Of a stretch of DNA of 64,000 nt, positions 25,471 through 33,518 are shown in pieces. Under the pieces are notes generated by a model. That model saw only the letters and a program-made list of their open reading frames with translations. It was not told the origin of the DNA and searched no databases. This DNA is from Pseudomonadota bacterium. GTDB taxonomy: Bacteria > Pseudomonadota > Alphaproteobacteria > Sphingomonadales > Sphingomonadaceae. Location of the stretch: positions 25,469 through 89,468 of the forward strand of contig JAEXAY010000017.1 in the NCBI GenBank assembly GCA_023457895.1. The letters are read 5' to 3'. The position numbers and the translations under genes are program-made. Each line of letters begins with the position of its first letter. Within the stretch, counting starts at the first letter, position 1.

Positions 25471-27690
25471 ATGATCCTGTTCCTTAGGCGAGCCATGACC
25501 ATCATGGCTAGTCCCTTCCTTTGTCTCGCCGCCGCCTGCACCACGGCCGGTCAACCCGATGTGAAAGTTTCCCCTGCCTCCATGTCTGATATTGTTGCTT
25601 CCAATTCCGTTGCTCCCGATTCTGCCCGGCCGCCGCTCGCCGCGCAAAAGCCGCACCAGATCACCGCGCATGGCAAGAGCTGGAACGATCCGTGGTTCTG
25701 GCTGCGCGATCCGGATTATCCCAAGGTCGATGACGTGGAAGTGCTCGATTATCTCAAGGCCGAAAATGCCTATTTCGAAGCCAATATGCAGCCGCACGCG
25801 GCGCTGGTCGAAACCCTGTTCCAGGAAATGAAAGGCCGGATCAAGGAAGACGACAAATCCGTGCCGCAGAAGGATGGCGACTGGGTCTATTGGGTCGAAT
25901 ATGAAAAGGGCGCACAATACAAGAAATGGTATCGCCGCCCGGCCGGACCCGATGGCAAGGGCGTGAGCGAAGCTGTCCTCATTCTCGATGAACCGGCGCT
26001 CGCCGCGGGCAAGGAATATTTCCGCCTCGGCGGTTTTTCGGTCAGCCCGGACGGCAGGACGCTCGCCTATGCGGTTGATGACAATGGCTCGGAACGCTTC
26101 GAGGTGCGGTTCAAGAACCTCGAAACCGGCGCGCTGCTCGATGACGTCATTCCGGGCACGCTTTCGAGCCTCGAATGGTCGGCCGATTCGTCCATGCTGC
26201 TCTATGGCCTTGCCAATGACAACTGGCGCACCGACAATATCCGGGTGCACCGGATGGGCACCGATACCAAGGCCGACCGGCTGATCTACAAGGAAAAGGA
26301 TATCGGCTTTTCCTGCGATGTCGGGGTGACGTCATCGGAAAAATATCTGGTGATCGCGACCGGCGATAATGAAACCTCCGAAGTCCGCCTGTTGCCGCGC
26401 GACAACCCGTTCGCTGAGCCGATCCTCGTTGCGCCGCGCAAGAAGGGCCGTGAATACAGCGTCGAGGAGCATGACGGCACGCTTTACATCCACACCAATG
26501 ACGACCATCCCAATTTCCGCGTCGCAATGGCGAAGCTCGCCCAGCCGGATAAATGGACCACGCTGATCCCCGGGAGCGATCGTTTCTACATCACCGATTT
26601 TACCGCGTTCAGGGATTTCTACGTGATCGAGGGCCGCGAGGACGGACTCGATCAGGTCGAACTGCGCTCCTATGCCGACCCCGCCAAAGTCGAACGCATC
26701 GCTTTCCCCGAGGCCAGCTATTCGGCAGGGCTCGATTCCAACCCTGAATATGACGTCAAGACGCTGCGACTCGCCTATGAATCGATGGTCACGCCCGACA
26801 CCATCTATGATTATGATATCGCCTCGAAGGCGCTTGCCACGCTCAAGGTGCAGGAAATTCCGAGCGGCTATCAGGCGGGCGATTATGTCACCGAACGGCT
26901 GAGCATCAGGGGCCGCGACGGGACGATGATCCCGGTGTCGCTGGTCTATAAAAAGGGTCTTGTCCGGAACGGCGCCAACCCGCTGCACCTCTATGCCTAT
27001 GGCGCCTACGGCTATGCCGTGCCGCCGGGCTTTTCGACAACGCGCCTCAGCCTCGTTGATCGCGGCTATATCTATGCGATCGCGCATATCCGCGGCGGCG
27101 ATGACCTTGGCCGCAACTGGTATCTGCAGGGCAAGCTAGACCGGCGGATCAACACCTTCCATGACTTCATCGACGTCGCGCAGGGTCTGGCGGATGCGGG
27201 CTATACCGCGCGCGGGAAGATTTCCGCTTCGGGCGGCTCGGCGGGCGGCGAACTGATGGGCGCGGTCGCCAATATGGATCCCGGCCTGTGGGGCGCGATC
27301 GCGGCACATGTCCCGTTTGTCGATGTCGTCAACACGATGATGGACGAAAGCCTGCCGCTGACCCCCGGCGAATGGCCCGAATGGGGCAATCCGATCACCG
27401 ACAAGGCGGCGTTTGATTACATGCTGAGCTATTCGCCCTATGATAATGTGACGGCGCAGAATTACCCGCCGATGCTGGTCACGGCGGGGCTCAACGATCC
27501 GCGTGTCACCTATTGGGAACCGGCGAAATGGGTGGCGAAGCTGCGCGCCACCAAGACCGATAACAATCTGCTGCTGCTCAAGACCAATATGGGCGCGGGT
27601 CACGGCGGCAAGTCGGGCCGGTTTGAGTCGCTGCGCGAGGATGCCGAGGAATTTGCATTCATCCTGACGCAGATGGGCAGCGCGAAATAA
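25471..27690 (+). CDS. S9 family oligopeptidase (oligopeptidase B-like), lipoprotein-type signal
   Basis: 739 residues. A beta-propeller is followed by an alpha/beta hydrolase domain with the nucleophile Ser590 in SASGGSAGGEL, Asp in TAGLNDPRV and His in GAGHGGKSGR. The start at 25471 (AAGGGGGAA upstream) gives a signal sequence ending in CLAAACTT, a plausible lipobox, so it is probably periplasmic or membrane-anchored. The order of blocks resembles oligopeptidase B, which cleaves short peptides after basic residues; specificity is not certain. Likely role: processing of imported peptides. Confidence 0.9.
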   Translation: MILFLRRAMTIMASPFLCLAAACTTAGQPDVKVSPASMSDIVASNSVAPDSARPPLAAQKPHQITAHGKSWNDPWFWLRDPDYPKVDDVEVLDYLKAENAYFEANMQPHAALVETLFQEMKGRIKEDDKSVPQKDGDWVYWVEYEKGAQYKKWYRRPAGPDGKGVSEAVLILDEPALAAGKEYFRLGGFSVSPDGRTLAYAVDDNGSERFEVRFKNLETGALLDDVIPGTLSSLEWSADSSMLLYGLANDNWRTDNIRVHRMGTDTKADRLIYKEKDIGFSCDVGVTSSEKYLVIATGDNETSEVRLLPRDNPFAEPILVAPRKKGREYSVEEHDGTLYIHTNDDHPNFRVAMAKLAQPDKWTTLIPGSDRFYITDFTAFRDFYVIEGREDGLDQVELRSYADPAKVERIAFPEASYSAGLDSNPEYDVKTLRLAYESMVTPDTIYDYDIASKALATLKVQEIPSGYQAGDYVTERLSIRGRDGTMIPVSLVYKKGLVRNGANPLHLYAYGAYGYAVPPGFSTTRLSLVDRGYIYAIAHIRGGDDLGRNWYLQGKLDRRINTFHDFIDVAQGLADAGYTARGKISASGGSAGGELMGAVANMDPGLWGAIAAHVPFVDVVNTMMDESLPLTPGEWPEWGNPITDKAAFDYMLSYSPYDNVTAQNYPPMLVTAGLNDPRVTYWEPAKWVAKLRATKTDNNLLLLKTNMGAGHGGKSGRFESLREDAEEFAFILTQMGSAK

Positions 27691-27702
27691 AGGGGAGGGC
27701 GG

Positions 27703-27793
27703 CGTCATTGCGAGCCGCGCAGCGGCGCGGCAATCCAGCGCGGTGCACGCCTGCCGTGGATTGCTTCACCGCTTTCAGCGGTTCGCAATGACG
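27703..27793. repeat. Dispersed nested palindromic element
   Basis: The outer arms CGTCATTGCGA (27703-27713) and TCGCAATGACG (27783-27793) are exact reverse complements; the inner arms GCAATCCA (27730-27737) and TGGATTGC (27757-27764) are nested inside. The words match a widespread intergenic repeat of alphaproteobacteria (GTCATTGCGAG...GCAATCC). It lies between the S9 peptidase and a small gene. Confidence 0.75.
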
Positions 27794-27872
27794 GGATGTG
27801 ACAAGACCATCCATTCATGTTGCAGCGCACAATTTAATGGACAAACCGCGCCGATTCCGTCAAAAGGTGAAC

Positions 27873-28190
27873 ATGTCTTCACCCGCAATCATTCTTGAAG
27901 CCATTGCGCGGCTGCGCTGCGTCTCCGCGACCTATAACCGGGGCGTGGTGATCCTCGCGCCGCATATTCTCTATACAAAGCATGGCGAACTCCATGTCGA
28001 TGCGACCACCATCTCGCGCGATGGCAATCCGCCACGCGAGACCAAGCTCGGCACCTTCAAGCTCGATGGCCTTGGCGAACTGGCGCTGGTCGAACAGCCG
28101 TTCGAACCCTGGCCGCTATTCGAGCCGGAAGCGGAAAAATATGTCGGCGAAACGCTGCTCGCCGTCGAGGTGACCGCGCCCGTCCTCTGA
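27873..28190 (+). CDS. Small uncharacterised protein, possibly WYL-like
   Basis: 105 residues; ATG 27873 follows AAAAGGTGAAC. The sequence begins SSPAIILEAIARLRCVSATY, then VILAPHILYTKHGELHVDATTI. The pattern of a short helix, a strand and a PH-x-L-Y strand faintly recalls the start of WYL ligand-binding domains, but no WYL triplet is present. No signal peptide or membrane segment. I assign no function. A terminator separates it from the convergent TonB receptor. Confidence 0.65.
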   Translation: MSSPAIILEAIARLRCVSATYNRGVVILAPHILYTKHGELHVDATTISRDGNPPRETKLGTFKLDGLGELALVEQPFEPWPLFEPEAEKYVGETLLAVEVTAPVL

Positions 28191-28194
28191 CGCG

Positions 28195-28234
28195 CAAAAA
28201 ACACCTCCCCGTCGCCCATGCGGACGAGGGGAGG
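28195..28234 (-). terminator. Rho-independent terminator of the TonB receptor
   Basis: The stem CCTCCCC...GGGGAGG (28204-28234), extended by GTC/GAC pairs, is followed on the minus strand by TGTTTTTTG. It lies between convergent ends and may also stop the plus-strand gene. Confidence 0.75.
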
Positions 28235-28247
28235 CGCTTGTTTCTTA

Positions 28248-30323
28248 TCAATAGTCGATGCCGATCCGCACGAACAGGCTGCGGCCGACGCCCGGCATAT
28301 GCTCGCCAACGGCGACCGCGCCGCCGGGGACGCGGTTGATCCCGGCAAGATGGTCGGCATAGCGGCGGTCGAAGATATTCTCGACACCTGCCGACAGGCT
28401 CAGCCGGTCTGCCAGCCGATAGCCGCCCCATAGGTTGGCGATGACCCAGCCGGGACTCGCGCGCTCGCTGTTGGTGGCCGAGACCTTGTCCTGCTTGGCC
28501 GCTCCCACCGCTTCGGCGCTGACCCACCAGCCATCGATGCCCCAGGTGAGGCTGGCGCGGCCGTTCAATGGCGCGATGCGGTAGAGATTGTCGCCGATGT
28601 CGCGCCGCTTGCCGCGCACATAGGAGGCGGTCGCGGAAAACTCGAGGCCGGGCAGGATCACCCAGTTTAGGTCCATGTCGGCGCCGTAAAGTTCGGCATC
28701 GACATTGGCGAACATCAGCGGCGTCGCATCGCCGTTCATCGCCGCGATCATGCGCTGCGCCGTCATGCTCGCCGGAACCGGTACGCCCTGGATATAATTG
28801 TCGATCCGGCGATAGTAGATCGACGGACGCAGGCGCAGCGTTCCGGTTTCGATGTCGACGCCGCCTTCCGCGGTCCAGGCTTCCTCAGGCTTGAGCGCGG
28901 CGTTGCCGATATAGATATTGCCGTCGGCAAGGCCCCCGCTCGCTTCGGTCGGCACCCAGCCATGGCGTTCGACCGCGTTGGGGATGCGCGACTTGTGGGC
29001 AAGCGTCAGGCGCGGGCGGATCGCACCCTCCTCACCCCACAGCCGGATCACCGCGTCCCATGTCGTGTCCTCGAGCGGGCGATTGGCCGCGCCCACCTGT
29101 CTGGCGAGCATCGCCAGCATTGGCGGCACCGCCGCGCCGGTGGTGGGGTCCGCCATGCGCGAACGGGCCATATCGACCCGCGCGCCTGCTTCGAGCCGGT
29201 AGCCGCCAAGGTTCGTCGCGACCTCGCCGAACAGGCCGAGCCGGTGCTGGTCGACGCGGTTGAGCGAGGTGATCGCAAAGCCCGGCACATTGGGGTTGGT
29301 AATCGTGACCAGCCGGTCGACCTGCTCGCCATCGACGCCGGCGGTGAAGATGCCGCGCTGGAGCGACAGCGCTGCGGTCAGCGTATCGGCATCGGCATAG
29401 CTGTAGCGCCACTTGCTGCGATCGGCGGGAGCGGGCCGGAAGCTGAAATTCTCCATCCCATGCTTGACCGCGGCATAGCCCAGCTCTGCCTTCAGGCGCG
29501 CGATGCCGATATCGCCATCAAAGGCGATCCGGGCGAAATTGCTATGGAAGAAATCGATGTCCATCGCATAGGGCGGATTGCCGCTGCGGCCGGTTTCCTG
29601 CCGCCGCAGATCGAGCGACAGGCTGTTGCCGCCGCTTTGGAAGCCGCCGGAGACGCCATAGGTCAGCCGCTCATAGCCGGTCGAGGCGGCGCGACCGCCC
29701 TTGCCGATGCGATAATCATCGCCCTCCTCCCACGAGCCGATGACGTTGAAGCGGAAGCGCTCGCTCGCGGCGCCCGCGACGCCGCCCGCGGCAAGGCCGT
29801 GATCGGCGGTGCGATAGCTTGCCGCCGCGCTGATCGCGGGCGCAAATGTGGATGCGGCGCCGAAATCCACCTGCTTGAGCCGCGCGTTGACCGACCCGCC
29901 AAGGCCCGGCCCTTCGCGCACCGGTCCGGTGCCGCGGCTGACCTCGATGCGGTCGACAAGGATCATCGGCGCATAATGGAGCGGCGGGTCCATCGCGTTG
30001 GGGCCGCCGGTCTGGAACTTCTGGCCGTTGACGCGCAGCAGCAGCCGGTCGGAAAACAGGCCGCGATACTGGACCTGGCCCGAGATCGGCCCGTTGCCGA
30101 TGATCGCCGCGCCGGGCAGCCTCGCGACGAGTGCGGCGGCATCGGGCGCGCTCGCCTCGCCATCGGCCGGGCTGGTGGTGAAGCTGGTGTCCTCGCTGAC
30201 CTGTCCGGTGACGACGATGACGTCGGTCAGCGGATCGGACGGACGGGTTTCCTGCGCAAGGGCAGGGGAGCTCGCCAGCGCGAGCAGCGACGCGCCATAA
30301 AGCGCGCAATAACGATGTTGCAT
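28248..30323 (-). CDS. TonB-dependent receptor, copper-type
   Basis: 691 residues. Signal peptide (about 1-23), TonB box region DVIVVTG near residue 34, plug domain with ISGQVQYRGLFSDRLLLRVNG and MDPPLHYAPMILVDRIEVSRG, then a 22-strand barrel ending in aromatic-containing GIDY. The plug words MDPP and RGLFSDR are reminiscent of TonB-dependent copper receptors (OprC/NosA family), and the upstream DUF2946 gene supports copper. The ligand remains an inference. The ribosome-binding site (AGGAT) lies inside a predicted stem shared with the end of the upstream gene. Confidence 0.88.
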   Translation of the reverse strand: MQHRYCALYGASLLALASSPALAQETRPSDPLTDVIVVTGQVSEDTSFTTSPADGEASAPDAAALVARLPGAAIIGNGPISGQVQYRGLFSDRLLLRVNGQKFQTGGPNAMDPPLHYAPMILVDRIEVSRGTGPVREGPGLGGSVNARLKQVDFGAASTFAPAISAAASYRTADHGLAAGGVAGAASERFRFNVIGSWEEGDDYRIGKGGRAASTGYERLTYGVSGGFQSGGNSLSLDLRRQETGRSGNPPYAMDIDFFHSNFARIAFDGDIGIARLKAELGYAAVKHGMENFSFRPAPADRSKWRYSYADADTLTAALSLQRGIFTAGVDGEQVDRLVTITNPNVPGFAITSLNRVDQHRLGLFGEVATNLGGYRLEAGARVDMARSRMADPTTGAAVPPMLAMLARQVGAANRPLEDTTWDAVIRLWGEEGAIRPRLTLAHKSRIPNAVERHGWVPTEASGGLADGNIYIGNAALKPEEAWTAEGGVDIETGTLRLRPSIYYRRIDNYIQGVPVPASMTAQRMIAAMNGDATPLMFANVDAELYGADMDLNWVILPGLEFSATASYVRGKRRDIGDNLYRIAPLNGRASLTWGIDGWWVSAEAVGAAKQDKVSATNSERASPGWVIANLWGGYRLADRLSLSAGVENIFDRRYADHLAGINRVPGGAVAVGEHMPGVGRSLFVRIGIDY

Positions 30324-30331
30324 GAATAGCT

Positions 30332-30406
30332 ATCCTGTAAATCACTGTCGATGGCCCGCCGCCGCGTCTGGTGACGCGCTTCCGGGCGGTGTGTCATTTA
30401 CAGGAT
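30332..30406 (-). promoter_or_regulatory. Stem-loop covering the DUF2946 stop and the TonB receptor ribosome-binding site
   Basis: ATCCTGTAAAT at 30332-30342 recurs as its reverse complement at 30396-30406 (14-base arms with one mismatch), and nested stems CCGCC/GGCGG and GCGTC/GACGC lie between. On the minus-strand RNA the left arm contains the DUF2946 stop codon TAA and the right arm contains AGGA, 11 bases before the receptor ATG. This is a candidate translational-coupling or riboregulatory fold. Confidence 0.55.
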
Positions 30407-30793
30407 GGCAGGCGGTCCGGTGGCGAAGGGCGGCGGCGCGGCAAGACCGCGTCCCGGTGCGGTGGCAAACGCCGTTTCATGGTCCGCAATAACAGTACGC
30501 CACAGCGGCGGTGCGATGGCGGCTGGCGCGGGCGGCATGTCGAGCGCGGCTGCGGCGACGGCAAACGGACATTCGCTGCCCTTCGCCGCCTTGTCGTGCG
30601 ATGTTGGCTCGCGCTCGATCTGGATGACCAGCCGCTGGATCGACGGGTCCTCGCTGCAGAGGCCAACCTCGATCCCCATGCTGGTCGCGACCGGCATGGT
30701 CCCGGCTGGAAAGGCAAGGCGCATCGCCAGCGCAGCGACGACCGCCAGCCGCACCAGCCAGACATGCTTGATAAGGGAAAGTCCGCGTTGCAC
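30398..30793 (-). CDS. DUF2946 family protein
   Basis: 131 residues from GTG 30793 with AGGGGG upstream. There is an N-terminal hydrophobic segment (VWLVRLAVVAALAMRLAF, residues 11-28), then a periplasmic part with Cys and His (GLCSEDP, SHDKAAKGSECPF) and the C-terminal RGLAAPPPFATGPPAIL typical of DUF2946. Such genes are often next to copper transport genes. Cys/His residues could bind metal, but this is inference. It lies 74 bases upstream of the TonB receptor. Confidence 0.78.
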   Translation of the reverse strand: MQRGLSLIKHVWLVRLAVVAALAMRLAFPAGTMPVATSMGIEVGLCSEDPSIQRLVIQIEREPTSHDKAAKGSECPFAVAAAALDMPPAPAAIAPPLWRTVIADHETAFATAPGRGLAAPPPFATGPPAIL

Positions 30794-30848
30794 GGCCTTG
30801 CCCCCTAGAGGCGGGCCGGGCCCAAGGCAATAATTGAAATCAAGCGCT

Positions 30849-31457
30849 TCAAATCAGGCCGAGATCCGCGAGTGTGGCGCGCAGGCCTTCGGCGCCGGTA
30901 AACACATGGCCCGCCATGCCTATGCTCTGCGCGCCCGCGACATTTTCCGGGCGGTCGTCGACGAACAGGCATTGGCCCGCCTCAAGGGCGAAGCGGTCGA
31001 GCGCCAGCCGGTAGATGGCGGGATCGGGCTTCACCAGCTTTTCGCTCCCCGAAACGAGGATGCCCCTGAACGGTGCGAACAGCTCCGCCTCGCGCGCATG
31101 AAAATCGGGCCAGAATTCGCCGCTGAAATTGGTGATCGCGTAAAGCGGGACATCGCGCGCGGCGAGGTCGCGGACCAGCGTCCGCATCCCCGGCAGGATA
31201 GCGCCCAGCGTCTCGCCGAACCGCGGGCCAAAGGCGCGGATGAGGCCGGCATGGGCAGGATACGCGGCGATCAGCTCGGCGCTGGTGTCGGCAAAGGCGC
31301 GGCCCTCGTCATGCTGGTGATGCCAGGCGGGCGTCACCACCTCGCGGACGAACCATTCCAGCTGGTCCGGATCGTCGATCAGCTTGCGGTAGAGGGCGCG
31401 GATATCCCATTCCACCAGCACCTTGCCGACATCGAAGATTACCGTGTCGATCGCCAT
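30849..31457 (-). CDS. HAD family phosphatase (YihX-like)
   Basis: 202 residues. Motif I IFDVGKVLVEWD, motif II YAITNFS, motif III KLVKPDPAIYRL, motif IV LFVDDRPENVAGA. This is the epoxide-hydrolase-N/YihX subgroup, of which E. coli YihX is an alpha-D-glucose-1-phosphatase; the substrate here is unknown. ATG 31457 has GGAGAGCGGGA upstream. Confidence 0.86.
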   Translation of the reverse strand: MAIDTVIFDVGKVLVEWDIRALYRKLIDDPDQLEWFVREVVTPAWHHQHDEGRAFADTSAELIAAYPAHAGLIRAFGPRFGETLGAILPGMRTLVRDLAARDVPLYAITNFSGEFWPDFHAREAELFAPFRGILVSGSEKLVKPDPAIYRLALDRFALEAGQCLFVDDRPENVAGAQSIGMAGHVFTGAEGLRATLADLGLI

Positions 31458-31483
31458 TCCCGCTCTCCGTTGCACGGACACGC

Positions 31484-31519
31484 AAAAACCGCCGCGCGGG
31501 TCATCCCCGGACGGCGGTC
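31484..31519 (-). terminator. Rho-independent terminator of rpmJ
   Basis: On the minus strand GACCGCCG, a 17-base loop region, then CGGCGGT followed by TTTT. It lies 40 bases after the rpmJ stop. Confidence 0.8.
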
Positions 31520-31559
31520 TTCAACATTTTCAAACCGGTTATTCAGTCGCGAAAAGGGA

Positions 31560-31685
31560 TTAACCCTGACGCGCCTTGAAACGGCGGTTGGTCTTGTTGA
31601 TGACATAGGTGCGGCCGCGACGACGGATCACGCGATTGTCCCGGTGACGGTCCTTGAGCGACTTCAAGCTGTTGCGGATCTTCAT
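31560..31685 (-). CDS. rpmJ: 50S ribosomal protein L36 (zinc-free form)
   Basis: 41 residues, starting MKIRNSLKSLKDRHRDN and ending NKTNRRFKARQG. It has the length and basic composition of L36. All cysteines of the zinc-binding form are absent, as in the C-minus paralogue usual in alphaproteobacteria. It lies alone between a HAD gene and galE, with its own terminator. Confidence 0.95.
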   Translation of the reverse strand: MKIRNSLKSLKDRHRDNRVIRRRGRTYVINKTNRRFKARQG

Positions 31686-31795
31686 GGCGAAACGCTTCCA
31701 AAATAGAGTACAAATGAATGTGAAGGCGCGCAGTTACGGGTGGAGGCCGTCAAAGTCAACCCGATTCGGGGGAATGCCGGTCGATTCGGGATGAA

Positions 31796-32812
31796 TCAGG
31801 CATTACTCCGCGCCGCCAGCTGCTTTTCCCACTGCAGCGCATGCGCGACAATCATGTCGAGATCGTCATGGCGCGGCTCCCAGCCAAAGGTTTCGACGAT
31901 GCGGGCATTGTCCGATATCAGCGAATCGGGATCGCCCGCGCGCCGGCCCTGCATCTCGCGCCTGATCGTGACGCCGGCCACCCGGTCGACCGCGTCGAGC
32001 ACCTCCAGCACTGAAAAGCCCCGGCCATAGCCGCAGTTGAGCCGGTAGCTGCGGTCCGGATTGGCGGCCAGCGCTTCAAGCGCCAGCACATGCGCGGCGG
32101 CGAGATCGCTGACATGGATATAGTCGCGCACCCCGGTGCCATCGGGCGTTGCAAAGTCGGTGCCAAACACGCCGACGCTCTCGCGCCGCCCGAGCGCGGC
32201 TTCCACCGCCACCTTGATGAGGTGGGTCGCGCCCGCGGTCGACTGGCCGGAACGCCCCTCAGGGTCCGCCCCCGCCACGTTGAAATAGCGCAGCGCGCAA
32301 TAGTTGAGCGGGTGCGCAGCCGCGACATCGGCGAGCATCTGCTCGGTCATCAGTTTCGACCAGCCATAAGGGTTGATCGGCCGCTGCGGCGTTTCCTCCC
32401 GCACCGGCGATTCGTCCGGGATGCCATAGGTCGCGGCGGTCGAGGAAAAGATGAAATGGGCAACCCCCCCGGCCACCGCCACTTCAAGGAGGGCGCGGCT
32501 CGCGGCGGTGTTGTTGCCATAATATTTGAGCGGGTTCTCGACCGATTCCGGCACGATGATCGACCCGGCAAAATGCATGATCGCGCCGATGCCATGATCG
32601 GCAATCGTCCGGCGCACCAGCGTGCTGTCGGCCACATCGCCTTCGACGAACGGCACATCATCCGGCACCGCCCAGCGGAAGCCGGTGACGAGATTGTCGA
32701 TCACCACCACCGGCCAGCCTGCATCCTTCAGGGCGAAGACCGCATGGCTGCCGATATAACCGGCGCCGCCGGTGACGAGAACGGGGAAGGTCTTGCTCAT
32801 GGCTGCGCTCAT
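31796..32812 (-). CDS. galE: UDP-glucose 4-epimerase
   Basis: 338 residues, extended short-chain dehydrogenase. NAD-binding VTGGAGYIGSHAV (about residues 12-24), catalytic Ser/Thr region FSSTAATYG and YGWSKLMTE with the Tyr-x3-Lys pair, and the C-terminal WEPRHDDLD are present. It interconverts UDP-glucose and UDP-galactose for surface polysaccharides. Two in-frame ATGs (32812 and 32800) are possible; neither has a strong ribosome-binding site. Confidence 0.94.
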   Translation of the reverse strand: MSAAMSKTFPVLVTGGAGYIGSHAVFALKDAGWPVVVIDNLVTGFRWAVPDDVPFVEGDVADSTLVRRTIADHGIGAIMHFAGSIIVPESVENPLKYYGNNTAASRALLEVAVAGGVAHFIFSSTAATYGIPDESPVREETPQRPINPYGWSKLMTEQMLADVAAAHPLNYCALRYFNVAGADPEGRSGQSTAGATHLIKVAVEAALGRRESVGVFGTDFATPDGTGVRDYIHVSDLAAAHVLALEALAANPDRSYRLNCGYGRGFSVLEVLDAVDRVAGVTIRREMQGRRAGDPDSLISDNARIVETFGWEPRHDDLDMIVAHALQWEKQLAARSNA

Positions 32813-32918
32813 AGCATGATTTTGTTAAATGCCAGTTCAGTCATCACCGGCTAGGGTAAATTTTGTACCGGTGCGGACATTTTCCAGCCGCCGCGCCGCT
32901 TAACAGGGACAATGAACC

Positions 32919-33518
32919 ATGCGTTTTCTGAGGATAATTCCGCTCGTCGCTGCGCCCCTTGCGCTCGCCGCCTGCGCCACCACCACGGCCGCACCGGTTG
33001 ACGTGACGCGGTTCCATCGTGCCGCGGACATGGCCCTGGCGCCCGCGACTTTCACGATCGAAACCTCCACCGCCTTTGGCGGCAACAGCCTCGAAGAGGC
33101 GGTGTGGAAGGATGCGGTCGCGGCCGAGCTCGGCCGTCTGGGCTTCACGCGCAGCGCTGGCGGAGCGCCCTACAGCGTCACCGTCCATCATGATCGCGGG
33201 ATGATCCGCCCGGGCGCAGACGGGCGCCGCGGCCCGGTTTCGGTCGGCGTTGGCGGTTCGACCGGAAGTTATGGATCGGGCCTTGGCGTCGGGATCGGTA
33301 TCGACCTGTCTGGCCCGCCCAGACCGCGCATCGGTGATGATCTCGCGGTCCGCATCACCCGCCGCAGCGACAGCGCCGTGGTGTGGGAGGGACGCGCGTC
33401 GAGCGAAGCGAAACAGGGCAGCGCGGCGGCGCAACCCCATGTCATGGCTGCAAAAATGGCAGCCGCCCTGTTCAAGGACTTCCCCGGAGAGAATGGCGCG
33501 TCTATCAGGGTGAAATGA
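32919..33518 (+). CDS. DUF4136 lipoprotein
   Basis: 199 residues. Signal peptide with lipobox LALAAC (Cys at about residue 20), so a lipoprotein. The body matches DUF4136: RFHRAADMALAPATFTIE, EEAVWKDAVAAELGRLGF, and AVRITRRSDSAVVWEGRA. There is a glycine-rich loop (GVGGSTGSYGSGLGVGIGI). Function unknown, presumably an envelope protein. Its stop overlaps the carboxypeptidase start (ATGA). Confidence 0.85.
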   Translation: MRFLRIIPLVAAPLALAACATTTAAPVDVTRFHRAADMALAPATFTIETSTAFGGNSLEEAVWKDAVAAELGRLGFTRSAGGAPYSVTVHHDRGMIRPGADGRRGPVSVGVGGSTGSYGSGLGVGIGIDLSGPPRPRIGDDLAVRITRRSDSAVVWEGRASSEAKQGSAAAQPHVMAAKMAAALFKDFPGENGASIRVK

